DNA from: Hyalangium ruber
GTDB lineage: Bacteria > Myxococcota > Myxococcia > Myxococcales > Myxococcaceae
Assembly: GCF_034259325.1 (NCBI RefSeq)
Contig: NZ_JAXIVS010000006.1
Coordinates: forward strand, 186,001-250,000
Direction: 5' to 3'
Length of the DNA: 64,000 nucleotides
Positions 27,601-34,833 of this stretch are shown piece after piece; within the stretch, counting starts at the first letter, position 1; each line of letters starts with the position of its first letter. The position numbers and the translations under genes are program-made. Below the pieces are notes generated by a model that had not been told where the DNA came from, searched no databases, and saw only the letters and a list, made by a program, of their open reading frames with translations.

Positions 27601-27987
27601 CTGGTTGCGCGCCACGTAGACCGTGTGGTCCAGCGCGGGGACGAAGGCCCAGGTCTCCTGGGGCAGGGGAACGATGACCGCGGCCAGCTCCAGGGTGGTC
27701 GGCTTGAAGAGGCGCTTGGGCAGGTCGGCGCGCGGCGCCAGCACCTCGATCATCTCGATCCGTACCTGCTCGGGCAGGGAGAAGCGGGCGAGGATCTCCG
27801 GCTCCACCCGCGACAGGTGCTCTTCCAGGAAGAGGCGCTGCTCGGCCAGGCAGGCCTCCCGGGTGGGCGCGTGGCTCGTCATCGCGGGCGCGGCGACAGG
27901 GAACGCCTGGTGGTCGCCGTTCCACAGTTGCTGGCAGAGCAGCGGGGTGGCGAAGTCGAGGGTCCCGGCGACGTCGGAGGAGGCCAT
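24637..27987 (-). CDS. ClpA/B-like AAA+ ATPase with PCRF-like C-terminus, paralog C (1116 aa)
   Basis: First gene of the operon. N-terminal region 1-215, with a helical linker (~175-212). First AAA+ module: GPELAGKTE (~246), LIAGMSGFGQWQERVL, and Walker B ILYFENL, lacking both acidic catalytic residues. Second module (~478-750): GPTGVGKTE, VLLLDEIEKAHP, IMTSNLG, FRPELVNRID and GARAMRR; the pore loop is replaced by IRGNEQGEGLL. Helical coiled coil ~780-895, then a PCRF-like region ~905-1020 with DDITLVLQEADEGRALERWL and LLSVQGANAGVFLALEAGLH. It diverges from the secretin-N gene at 28047; the operon promoter should lie in that gap. Confidence 0.85.
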   Translation of the reverse strand: MASSDVAGTLDFATPLLCQQLWNGDHQAFPVAAPAMTSHAPTREACLAEQRLFLEEHLSRVEPEILARFSLPEQVRIEMIEVLAPRADLPKRLFKPTTLELAAVIVPLPQETWAFVPALDHTVYVARNQDVLEAIRADVERILTAREPNSHEYLRLLPPKSVALETVQLKLRRQDAFGEKARQARKRQQEKLKRDQAHEVLLSVSTVLHERNEAKRGPPLIGRDTELALLANLLSGEKRQGVLLVGPELAGKTELLTAWLRAERKAGRERRVYATSGSRLIAGMSGFGQWQERVLRVMRAAHDLDAILYFENLGELLAQHSTESIDLPGAMKPFLEEGKVRFLGELAPESLDLLESRQPALFAALTRVRLEPLSARQTSEALRARVAWQRKEESSRPTLADDAVEPLVDLAERYLPSRALPGKAVRLYEEMRAGVQQERTGDGKVPMLTREKVYSLFSLKTGVPEFLLREDRALLASDVEAVFRRQLIGQEQAVRRVVETLCMVKAGLQPQGKPLATFLFVGPTGVGKTELARLLATFLFGSPERLFRFDMSEFMDGWAAERLIRGNEQGEGLLTRRVRQQPFCVLLLDEIEKAHPAVFDLLLQVCGEGRLTDARGRTAWFHNALIIMTSNLGAAHRRTPLGIGATAVDDSSHYLREVHRHFRPELVNRIDQIIPFHALTSEQVAEVARLGVEKLGQRRGLLQRGITLEVPPEVTATLATSGYQEAYGARAMRRHLDQHLVVPVARALSAAGRDAQGGRVDISLREGVLAVELHKGSPRAARNQLEQVTELQTDRRTVDALFRLDAVVQLEEQIAFLVAQLSQGERDERGPGAASVAMLRSEHHRLDGLWAQVQKLHAALVAAEELALMALFEQQDVEPFVSDAREQLQALNRRMPSVLLAMLPRRDDITLVLQEADEGRALERWLLPLLEDALRRRWHVEARPLETSKSSERRRKWGEPLGAEALRRALTAPERPFRELLLSVQGANAGVFLALEAGLHRFEGTGEKEGPLMFTVKPVAMRSSLSPKELAQPAVSPWATSTLKQLRIMPAAREHRADGLLALCGGARVMTLNGRNYFEDLELILLAHISLAELAGGLDREGLFSFELDAVREVKR

Positions 27988-28046
27988 GTGGCCCTCATCC
28001 TATGACGTCATTCCCTGCCATGGCAGGAACGCTACACTTCCGGCTC

Positions 28047-28703
28047 ATGCGCTCCCTTTCGTGGCTTCTGCTCTGCCTGCTCCTCCTCCCCCTGCCCGCG
28101 AGGGCCGCGGAGCCCGCGGTGCAACTGGCCCCGGGCGCGCAGACGGTGCTCGACTTCACTGGCATCCGCCGCATCGCCGTCGCCAACCCGGACGTGGCGG
28201 ACGTGAAGGTGGTGGGCAAGACGCAGCTGCTCATCGTCGGCAATCGCCGCGGTCGCACCGCCCTCACGGTGTGGACCGACAAGGGGGAAGTCCAGCGCAC
28301 CCTCGTGGTGGAGCCCCCTCGGGTAGAGGAGTTGGCCCGGGAGCTGAAGGCCCTCGGCTTCTCCTCGCTGGAGGTTCGCCCCATCGGTGATCAGGTCGTC
28401 GTCGACGGGCAGGTGGAGTCCTTCCAGGATCTGAAGATGCTGCGCCAGGCCGTCGCGGGGCTCTCCTATGTGAAGCTCCTGGTGCGGGTGGATGCCCAGG
28501 TCGTCCAGGCGAGCCTCACCGTCACCGCCGAGCAGATCAACGCCGCCTTGAAGCGCAACGGCATCACCTCGGCCACGGCCGTCGTGGTGGGCCGGCGCAT
28601 CCTCCTGGAGGGCTCCGTCACCGACGAGGCCGAGCGCGACAAGGCCCAGCGCATCGCCGACTCGTTTTATGAGGAACTCAAAGGGTCCATCGGCCCACAG
28701 TGA
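28047..28703 (+). CDS. Secretin N-terminal-like (CpaC/pilus N) and BON-type secreted protein
   Basis: About 218 residues: signal peptide MRSLSWLLLCLLLLPLPARA; a domain with FTGIRRIAVANPDVADVKVV and LIVGNRRGRTALTVWTDKGE, typical of the N-terminal domain of pilus/secretin proteins (Pfam T2SS-T3SS_pil_N); then a BON/secretin-like repeat (LEVRPIGDQVVVDGQVESFQ) and a second such strand set (ATAVVVGRRILLEGSVTDEA). No secretin pore domain is present, so it may be an accessory or pilotin-like protein (inference). Start 28047 is chosen because it opens a clean signal peptide; ATG 28020 is possible. Confidence 0.75.
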   Translation: MRSLSWLLLCLLLLPLPARAAEPAVQLAPGAQTVLDFTGIRRIAVANPDVADVKVVGKTQLLIVGNRRGRTALTVWTDKGEVQRTLVVEPPRVEELARELKALGFSSLEVRPIGDQVVVDGQVESFQDLKMLRQAVAGLSYVKLLVRVDAQVVQASLTVTAEQINAALKRNGITSATAVVVGRRILLEGSVTDEAERDKAQRIADSFYEELKGSIGPQ

Positions 28704-28727
28704 CGTACGTGCTTCATGGAAGGTCCA

Positions 28728-28756
28728 ACCCAAGGCCTCGGGCCGGGGTTTTGTTT
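28728..28756 (+). terminator. Intrinsic terminator after the secretin-N gene
   Basis: AACCC-aa-GGCC / GGCC-g-GGGTT hairpin around a 3-nt loop, followed by a T-rich run (ttttgttt). It directly precedes the next promoter. Confidence 0.8.
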
Positions 28757-28783
28757 GACACGAACTTGACGCATCCCTATTGT
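28755..28783 (+). promoter_or_regulatory. Strong sigma-70-type promoter of the glycosyltransferase gene
   Basis: TTGACA (28755-28760), 17-nt spacer, TATTGT (28778-28783): perfect -35, 4/6 -10, ideal spacing. Transcription would begin near 28790, leaving a G+C-rich leader of about 160 nt before the ATG at 28951. The leader holds several potential stems (for example gcgcgggagcacccgcg), but I recognise no known riboswitch. Confidence 0.6.
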
Positions 28784-28950
28784 CCGGCGCCATTCGTCTG
28801 TCCGAGGGTTAAATCCCTGTGTTTTCGGGCAGATACGGGCGGGGGTTCACCGGATCCGGCAGCGGCGGTCCCGTGTGAGCGCAGGTTCATGGCCGCCGCG
28901 CAAGGGAAGCACCGCGCGGGAGCACCCGCGGTAGGGGTTGAGCGTCACCG

Positions 28951-30468
28951 ATGACCACCGTCGAGATCATCTTTCTGGGCGTGTACTTCGCCGTCCTGTG
29001 CGTGTTGGCCGTGTACGGCTCGCATCGCTACCGGATGGCGTACCTGTACTACCGCCATAAGTTCAAGTTGCCCACGCCCAAGGGCGTGCTGCCGTCCCTG
29101 CCGCGCGTCACCATCCAGCTGCCCATCTTCAATGAGATGTACGTGGTGGAGCGGCTGGTGGATGCGGTGTGCCGCATCGACTACCCGCGCGATCTGCTCG
29201 AGGTCCAGGTGCTGGACGACTCCACGGACGAGACGTGCGGCATCGCCCGCGCGTGCGTGGAGCGGCACCGGCAGAAGGGCATCGACATCGTCTACATCCA
29301 CCGGCAGAACCGCCAGGGCTTCAAGGCGGGCGCGCTGGAGAACGGGCTGAAGCTGGCCAAGGGCGAGTTCGTGGCGGTGTTCGACGCCGACTTCGTGCCC
29401 AGCCCCGACTTCCTGCAGCGCACGGTGCCGTTCTTCTCGGATGCGAAGGTGGGCATGGTGCAGGTGCGCTGGGGCCACCTCAACCGTGAGTTCTCCATCC
29501 TCACGCAGGCCCAGAGCATCTTCCTGGACGGGCACTTCATCATCGAGCACACGGCGCGCAACCGCTCCGGGTGCTTCTTCAACTTCAACGGCACGGCGGG
29601 CATCTGGCGCCGCAACACCATCTCGGACGCGGGCGGCTGGCAGCACGACACGCTCACCGAGGACCTGGACCTGAGCTACCGCGCCCAGCTCAAGGGCTGG
29701 CAGTTCATCTTCCTGCCCGAGGTGATTTCACCGGCCGAGGTGCCGGTGGACATGAACGCCTTCAAGAGCCAGCAGCACCGCTGGGCCAAGGGCTCCATCC
29801 AGACGGCGAAGAAGCTCTTGCCCACCATCCTCAAGAGCGACCTGCCGTTCGCGGTGAAGCGCGAGGCGTTCTTCCACCTCACCAACAACATGGCGTACCT
29901 GCTCATGGTGTTGCTGTCGGTGCTGATGCCGCTGTCCATGGTGGTGCGCTTCCACCACGGCCTGTACGGCACGCTGTTCCTGGATCTGCCCTTCTTCATC
30001 ACCGCCACGGCTAGCGTGTGCGTCTTCTACGTAGCCACGCAGCGAGAGCAGGGCCTGAGCGGGTGGGGGCGGGTGAAGTACCTGCCGTTCCTGATGAGCC
30101 TGGGCATCGGCCTGGCGATCAACAACGCCAAGGCGGTGCTGGAGGCGCTGCTCAACCAGCAGTCGGGCTTCGCGCGCACGCCGAAGACGGGCTCCGAGGG
30201 CAAGAGCGTCAAGCACGTGAAGAAGAGCTACCTGGGCACCAAGACGCTGATGCCCATGATCGAGCTGCTCTTCGCGCTCTACTTCACCGGCGCGCTGTGG
30301 TTCGCCATCGACGCGCGCATCTACACCTCGGTGCCCTTCATCGTCCTGTTTCAGGCGGGCTTCCTGTACGTGGGCCTGTCCAGCCTGCTCCAGGGCCGCC
30401 TGAAGCCCGCGGACGCCCCCGCTCAGGAGCTCAAGTCTCCTGAGGAGGGGGCGCACCGGGCCGCCTGA
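28951..30468 (+). CDS. Processive family-2 glycosyltransferase, cellulose-synthase-like, membrane-bound
   Basis: 505 residues. TM near 5-25; GT-A domain ~50-290 with VTIQLPIFNE, nucleotide-sugar Asp in VQVLDDSTDET, metal-binding FDADFVPSPD, acceptor-site TEDLDLSYRA and processive-type QQHRWAKGS (D,D,D,Q(Q/R)xRW). Four or more C-terminal TM helices follow (~310-335, 345-365, 380-400, 430-480). Such enzymes make and extrude beta-linked polysaccharide or glycosylate lipids. No PilZ domain or polymer export partner is adjacent, so the product is unknown. It is monocistronic, ending at a strong hairpin. Confidence 0.9.
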   Translation: MTTVEIIFLGVYFAVLCVLAVYGSHRYRMAYLYYRHKFKLPTPKGVLPSLPRVTIQLPIFNEMYVVERLVDAVCRIDYPRDLLEVQVLDDSTDETCGIARACVERHRQKGIDIVYIHRQNRQGFKAGALENGLKLAKGEFVAVFDADFVPSPDFLQRTVPFFSDAKVGMVQVRWGHLNREFSILTQAQSIFLDGHFIIEHTARNRSGCFFNFNGTAGIWRRNTISDAGGWQHDTLTEDLDLSYRAQLKGWQFIFLPEVISPAEVPVDMNAFKSQQHRWAKGSIQTAKKLLPTILKSDLPFAVKREAFFHLTNNMAYLLMVLLSVLMPLSMVVRFHHGLYGTLFLDLPFFITATASVCVFYVATQREQGLSGWGRVKYLPFLMSLGIGLAINNAKAVLEALLNQQSGFARTPKTGSEGKSVKHVKKSYLGTKTLMPMIELLFALYFTGALWFAIDARIYTSVPFIVLFQAGFLYVGLSSLLQGRLKPADAPAQELKSPEEGAHRAA

Positions 30469-30478
30469 GCTGACTCAG

Positions 30479-30501
30479 GCAGGGAGGGATGCCCTCCCTG
30501 C
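30479..30501. terminator. Bidirectional hairpin between convergent genes
   Basis: Perfect 10-bp inverted repeat GCAGGGAGGG / CCCTCCCTGC with a 3-nt loop, placed exactly between the stop codons of the glycosyltransferase and the SUKH gene. No T-run on either side. Confidence 0.6.
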
Positions 30502-30502
30502 A

Positions 30503-30973
30503 TCAGCCTGGGCGTGGCGAGAGCTCATCGGCGTGGAGCGATGAGAGAAACGCGGTGAAGTCCTCGGCCAGGCGGTAGAGGTTTCGCTCACCGGCCGGCG
30601 CATAGCCGTCCCAGTAGAAGATGGCGCCTGGGTGCTCGCCGGCAATCGACAGACACAGCTTGTCGGCGCCCTCGGTCGTTGCGATCGGGAGCAGCCCGGC
30701 TGGGATGCGATCCCTGAACACCTCGAGGTTCCAATCGAGGTTGCACGATACGACAGGGTCATTCAGCCCGAAGAACAGATGGATTCGTCCCGGCGATTGG
30801 GACTCCAGACCGGTGATCGCCACCAGGTCACGTTCGGGGCGCCCGCCGTTCGTGGCCAGCAGGAACTCCCGGTACGAAGCGGGGAGGGCAAGACCATGCT
30901 TCGTCTCGAAGGACCTGAGCGCCTCTTCCTGGAGGGGTGGCCCTCCCTCGAACGTCCGCAGCGAAGCAGCCAT
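30503..30973 (-). CDS. SMI1/KNR4 (SUKH) family protein, probable immunity protein
   Basis: 156 residues. The SUKH signature is visible: EEALRSFETKHGLALPASYR and FLLATNGGRPERD (helix, LP-x-x-Y-x-x-F-L, NGG), then a mixed alpha/beta core (IHLFFGLND, LLPIATTEGADKLCLSIAGE, IFYWDGY). SUKH proteins are the commonest immunity proteins of polymorphic nuclease toxins. The ATG overlaps the stop of the upstream lipoprotein that ends in a WHH-type nuclease motif, the classical toxin-then-immunity order. Confidence 0.88.
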   Translation of the reverse strand: MAASLRTFEGGPPLQEEALRSFETKHGLALPASYREFLLATNGGRPERDLVAITGLESQSPGRIHLFFGLNDPVVSCNLDWNLEVFRDRIPAGLLPIATTEGADKLCLSIAGEHPGAIFYWDGYAPAGERNLYRLAEDFTAFLSSLHADELSPRPG

Positions 30974-32262
30974 CACTGACCTCCCGCGAAGCCACCGGTG
31001 TGACCCGTTCTGGCGTGGATGTCCGTCGGAACCAGCTGCAGGGTCGTTCGGTCCTGGTGGTGATGCCAGGTCATACCCTTGGGAGTCTCCCGCAGTCCCG
31101 CTGCCTTGTCCCGCTCGTAGACGAAGAGCGCAGCCTCTCGCTGAGCCTGCATGTAGCGGGCAAGCTGGCGCATCCCTTCTCCGCCCAGCCGCTCCCACAG
31201 CCGATCAGCTACCTCCGCCAACCCCTTGAAGCCCAGCTCCGGTACCGTGAGTCGCTGCACGCGCACCCATCTGGGGCTGCCTTGGCCCTCGGAGACGAAG
31301 CGCACCGCCTTGCCTCCAGCGTACAGAGCCACCAACACCACCGCCGCGGAGAGCTCTCGCGAGGCCTGCTCGTACTGACCTTGCGTCAGCGAGTACACGC
31401 CATGGCACGTGCCGGCCACCAGGTTGTAGAAGCCCAGGGGCACCCCGAACGTCAGCGCATCGAAGCTCCCCAGCGCTACGCCGTGCGGCGAGAAGGCTGC
31501 TTCCAGCTCTGCGCGCTCGATCTCATCGAGCACCTGCTGATACGGCAGGGGCAACTGCCCTCGTTGCTCCGTGTACTTCAGAGTCAGCGCGCCGCGCCTG
31601 AGCTCACTGGTGGAAAGCGCTTCGGTGGCGGCGCTGACCATGCCCCGGACGACATCGCTCGGGCGCTCGGCTCGGTCTTCCGGGCTCGCAAGACTCAGCC
31701 CCCGCTGCCGCAGCGTCTCGCGCACGGCGCCCATGGGCCCCAACGTCTGTTCCAGGTGCTTGTCTTGAGCCAGCAGCCGCAACACCTGCTGGATGTCATC
31801 CGTGAAGGCCGAGTGGAGGAGGAAGAGTGCGAACACCTGAGCCCGGCTGGCGCCGTACTCCCGCGTGGCGGTGACGAGGAAGGCGGCCCGCTTGCGGTTG
31901 AGGTTTTCGGCTCCTGCCCGTAGGGGCCCCAGGGTGCCGAGCCGCACAGCGGACCAGTCATCCAGCCCGTCAACCAGCCGGGCCATGTCCACCCCGCGCT
32001 GCAACTCGATGAACTCCGCGGGGGAGGTGCATGCCAGGAAAGGGGAGAGTACGTCCTCACCGGAGGACAGCTCGGGCCAGCCCCGAGGCACCGGCTGCCC
32101 TCCGCAGGAAGGAGGACCCTCCTGGGAGGGGAGCGCTCCCAGGAGCACCGTGTCAGGCCAGGCGCGAGAGCGCCCGCCGCGCAGGGACGGCTCGGGTCCA
32201 GCGCAACCGGCGATGGTCCAAGCCATCGTCGCCGCCAGACCCAGCAAGAACTTCCAACGCAC
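30973..32262 (-). CDS. SitA-like lipoprotein toxin with C-terminal WHH/HNH nuclease motif
   Basis: About 429 residues. Signal peptide with lipobox TIAGC (FLLGLAATMAWTIAGC). A long N-terminal helical region is followed by a hydrophobic stretch (~285-330, including AAVVLVALYAGGK). The C-terminal tail MTWHHHQDRTTLQLVPTDIH plus a GHTGG is the metal- and DNA-binding motif of WHH/HNH-superfamily toxin nucleases. A lipoprotein toxin plus downstream immunity gene matches the SitA/SitI systems of M. xanthus, spread by TraA-dependent outer-membrane exchange. GTG 32262 is chosen because AGGGGAG precedes it by 5 nt; GTG 32277 is the alternative. Confidence 0.8.
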   Translation of the reverse strand: MRWKFLLGLAATMAWTIAGCAGPEPSLRGGRSRAWPDTVLLGALPSQEGPPSCGGQPVPRGWPELSSGEDVLSPFLACTSPAEFIELQRGVDMARLVDGLDDWSAVRLGTLGPLRAGAENLNRKRAAFLVTATREYGASRAQVFALFLLHSAFTDDIQQVLRLLAQDKHLEQTLGPMGAVRETLRQRGLSLASPEDRAERPSDVVRGMVSAATEALSTSELRRGALTLKYTEQRGQLPLPYQQVLDEIERAELEAAFSPHGVALGSFDALTFGVPLGFYNLVAGTCHGVYSLTQGQYEQASRELSAAVVLVALYAGGKAVRFVSEGQGSPRWVRVQRLTVPELGFKGLAEVADRLWERLGGEGMRQLARYMQAQREAALFVYERDKAAGLRETPKGMTWHHHQDRTTLQLVPTDIHARTGHTGGFAGGQ

Positions 32263-32331
32263 GGACGCTCCCCTCACCTGGGTGAACGTCCCAGCGTCTC
32301 GCGATTGGGCTCAGAGCGCCAGCGGCCAGCG

Positions 32332-33738
32332 TCAGGCCGGGGCCCGGGGCAGGGTGTCCACGTTGGCCCGCCGGGGCAGGGGAACGAAGAGGCTCTTGAG
32401 CCCATAGGCGGCGAAGGCGGCGAGCAGATCCGGCCGCAGCAGCGCCGCCATTCCCCGCCTCATGTGCATCACCTCGTAGAACTGGCGGCAGGCCAGTGTG
32501 CTCACCGAGGTGAGGTCGATCAGCGTCCCGAACGCCCAGTGCAGCAGCCCCAGCCCCGGGAAGCGCTGGCCCTGCGCCTGCGGGTACTTCAGGTCCATCG
32601 TCGTGCCCATCATCCAGGGGATGGAGAGCAGCTGGGAGAGCTTGCGCTGGAACCGCCGCGACAGCCCTTGCATCGTCCCCGGTGAGGCGCGCTTGTGCTC
32701 CACGAGCGTCTGCCCCAAGAGCTGCGCGCTCAGGCTGCAGACCGTCATCCCCTGGCCGTACACCGGGTTGAGCGCGCAGACCGAGTCGCCCAGCAGCACG
32801 AAGGCCTCCGGGAAGTTCTCCATCCGCTCGTAGTGCAGCATCCGGCTCGAGGGGATCTTATGCACCACCGCCTCCGTGAGCGGCTTCGCGTCCCGGATGG
32901 CCTCGTAGATGTCGGGCTGAGGCAAGGAGCGCGCGAACTCCAGGAAGCCCTTGTCGTCCCTCGGCGGGTCGTCGCCGAAGTAGCCATGGAGCGTGACGAG
33001 CCAGCGTCCCCCCTCCACGCGCGCGATGAAGCCCCCGCGCGATTGCTCCGGCGCCCGAGGGAACATGGCCATCATCTTCCAGTCACCCCGGTAGTTCGGA
33101 GGCGGCTCGAAGAACCGGCTCGTGTACGCCAGCCGCAGGCGGATCTCCTCCTCCTCGGGCTTGCCGTAGCCGAGCGCCTCCAGCCACGACGCGGCGCGAG
33201 AGCCCCGGCCTCCCGCGTCCACCACGAGGTCCGCCATGAGGGTCTCCTCTCCCTCGGGCGTCTTGAAGCGCACGCCCATCACGCGGGTGTGCGCGGGATC
33301 CGTGATGAGCCCCTCCACCGCGCAGCTCGAGCGCAGCTCCACCTGCGGGAGCGCGGCGACGCGGCCTCGCACCTTCCACTCCAGCCAGGTGCGGGTGCAG
33401 AGGATGAGCTCGATTCCGCTGATGTAGCGCGTCTTCCACGAGCCCGCCGTGTACCAGGCCGCGTCGCGCCCCATGTCCATGCGCTCCGCGCCCTCGGAGT
33501 ACATCTCCCGCATCAGGCCGGGGAACAATGTTTCGAGCACGTGGAGCCCTGCGTCCAACAGGCCGTGGGCGTGTCGCCCTTGAGGCACTCCCTTGCGAGC
33601 CTCGGGCCCGTTGGGCTCTGGGTCTCGCTCGAGGATGATCACCTGCTCGAAGTGGTCTGACAGCACTCGGGCGCCCAACAGGCCCGCCATGCTGCCGCCA
33701 ATGACAATGACTCGTCCGAATCGCTTCTCACTCCGCAT
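32332..33738 (-). CDS. FAD-dependent oxidoreductase (aromatic-hydroxylase/halogenase-type)
   Basis: 468 residues. Dinucleotide-binding motif VIVIGGSMAGLLGARVLSDH, second FAD motif LVVDAGGRGSRAASWLEALG, and third motif FVLLGDSVCALNPVYGQGMT (G-D-x-x-x-x-x-P-x-x-G-x-G). Residues YGQGMT and the following helices resemble the geranylgeranyl-reductase/FAD_binding_3 group. The ATG at 33738 follows GGGGGAAG. It uses FAD; whether it hydroxylates, reduces or halogenates cannot be told. Neighbours give no pathway. Confidence 0.85.
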   Translation of the reverse strand: MRSEKRFGRVIVIGGSMAGLLGARVLSDHFEQVIILERDPEPNGPEARKGVPQGRHAHGLLDAGLHVLETLFPGLMREMYSEGAERMDMGRDAAWYTAGSWKTRYISGIELILCTRTWLEWKVRGRVAALPQVELRSSCAVEGLITDPAHTRVMGVRFKTPEGEETLMADLVVDAGGRGSRAASWLEALGYGKPEEEEIRLRLAYTSRFFEPPPNYRGDWKMMAMFPRAPEQSRGGFIARVEGGRWLVTLHGYFGDDPPRDDKGFLEFARSLPQPDIYEAIRDAKPLTEAVVHKIPSSRMLHYERMENFPEAFVLLGDSVCALNPVYGQGMTVCSLSAQLLGQTLVEHKRASPGTMQGLSRRFQRKLSQLLSIPWMMGTTMDLKYPQAQGQRFPGLGLLHWAFGTLIDLTSVSTLACRQFYEVMHMRRGMAALLRPDLLAAFAAYGLKSLFVPLPRRANVDTLPRAPA

Positions 33739-34208
33739 GGACTTCCCCCTGGTGCGCGAAGATACGCACAAGGTTACGGCACTCTGACCCTACTTGTGGA
33801 GTTCCCCTCGTACGAATGCCCCTCTGGGTATTCCTCTACCCATGCCAAGTGAGTGCCTGTCCCCCATTTGCTGAGGACCCATTCAAAGGTGGGCACTGAA
33901 GAATCACCGCCACTGGCACTGCTCGATTCCTGCTGCGGTGCTCGAGGCGAACGCGCTTCTTGCCTGTTCGGGGAGCAGGCTCCAGTCGAGCCGAAGCTCT
34001 TCACCCACGGCAGCACTGCGATTCGCGTGGGCTCCCGGGCGATCTCACCCGAGGGATGGACCGCCTCCGGTCGCATCGGGTCCTGAAGGACACCCCTATC
34101 CCCGCCTGCTCGAGCAGCACTTTGTGTGAAGTGTCGCCTGGCGGAAGGACTGGGAGTGACACGCCTGGTGCTGGCGCTCAGGGAGTGAGCGCCGTCGCTG
34201 CGCCTGCC
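33739..34208. other. 470-bp intergenic region without a convincing gene
   Basis: Small overlapping ORFs exist on both strands, but none has a Shine-Dalgarno-backed start, known motif or gene-like composition. Local base composition is less GC-rich than flanking genes, so it may be a decayed gene. I see no repeats, tRNA or insertion-sequence ends. Confidence 0.5.
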
Positions 34209-34751
34209 TCAGGGCATTCCGGCGTCAGGCACTCCCGCGTCGGGAGCACCCCGGCGCAGCACCTGCTCCGTCCACTTCGGGGGAGCGCCACTCGGAGGCG
34301 GGCGGCACGCCTCGTCCAGGGCCGTGCTCGTCACCGTGCGCAGCTTCAGGCTGTCGTCCGCGCAGGCCGTCACCTCCGTGGGGAATTTCACCGGGCACGG
34401 GTTGCCGGAGACGTTGAAGCCCGTGGCGCGCGTCTCCCCCACGAAGCCCTGGGGCGTGCGTGAGAGCACCAGGTTGATCCCTCCCGCGTCCGGAGAGCCG
34501 CCCACGCCGCCATCCAGGCGCGCGCTCACCACGGTGAGGGACAGGGTGCGCCCGTCATCCTCCGCGACGTAGCGGAAGGCGGGGTTGCCCACATGGTGGT
34601 ATTCCCCCGCTTGACTGCTCTCGCAGCCGGAGGGAATGCGCACCGGCTCCGGCTGGGTCCCTCCGGAGGAAGGGGACCTGGCAGGGCAGGCCAGGAGGGT
34701 GGCGAAGGGCAGGGCACCGAGGACGAGGAGGGAACGCAAGGAAAGAGACAT
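34209..34751 (-). CDS. Small lipoprotein of unknown function
   Basis: 180 residues. Signal peptide with lipobox TLLAC (MSLSLRSLLVLGALPFATLLAC) and a beta-rich mature part (AFRYVAEDDGRTLSLTVVSA, GFVGETRATGFNVSGNPCPV) with several Cys that could form disulfides, then a Pro/Ala/Gly-rich tail. Function unrecognised. It diverges from the PEGA gene at 34834. Longer in-frame upstream starts run antisense through that gene and are not credible. Confidence 0.7.
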   Translation of the reverse strand: MSLSLRSLLVLGALPFATLLACPARSPSSGGTQPEPVRIPSGCESSQAGEYHHVGNPAFRYVAEDDGRTLSLTVVSARLDGGVGGSPDAGGINLVLSRTPQGFVGETRATGFNVSGNPCPVKFPTEVTACADDSLKLRTVTSTALDEACRPPPSGAPPKWTEQVLRRGAPDAGVPDAGMP

Positions 34752-34833
34752 GGGCGCGCATCTTTCATCACCCCGTCTTCCGGTGGCACAGCGTTTGACC
34801 CCCCCGTTTCGACTCTCTAACCTTCTGTCCGCC

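Noticed and set aside
24724-28005. A 1093-residue plus-strand open frame opposite the AAA+ operon
   Set aside because: It is antisense to strongly conserved AAA+ motifs, its sequence is Arg/Gly/Ala/Leu-rich without motifs, and its frame is typical of high-GC shadow reading.
33774-34086. Short ORFs in the 470-bp gap, one containing FEWVLSKWGTGTHLAWVEEY
   Set aside because: No ribosome site, no known family and conflicting frames; at most a gene remnant.
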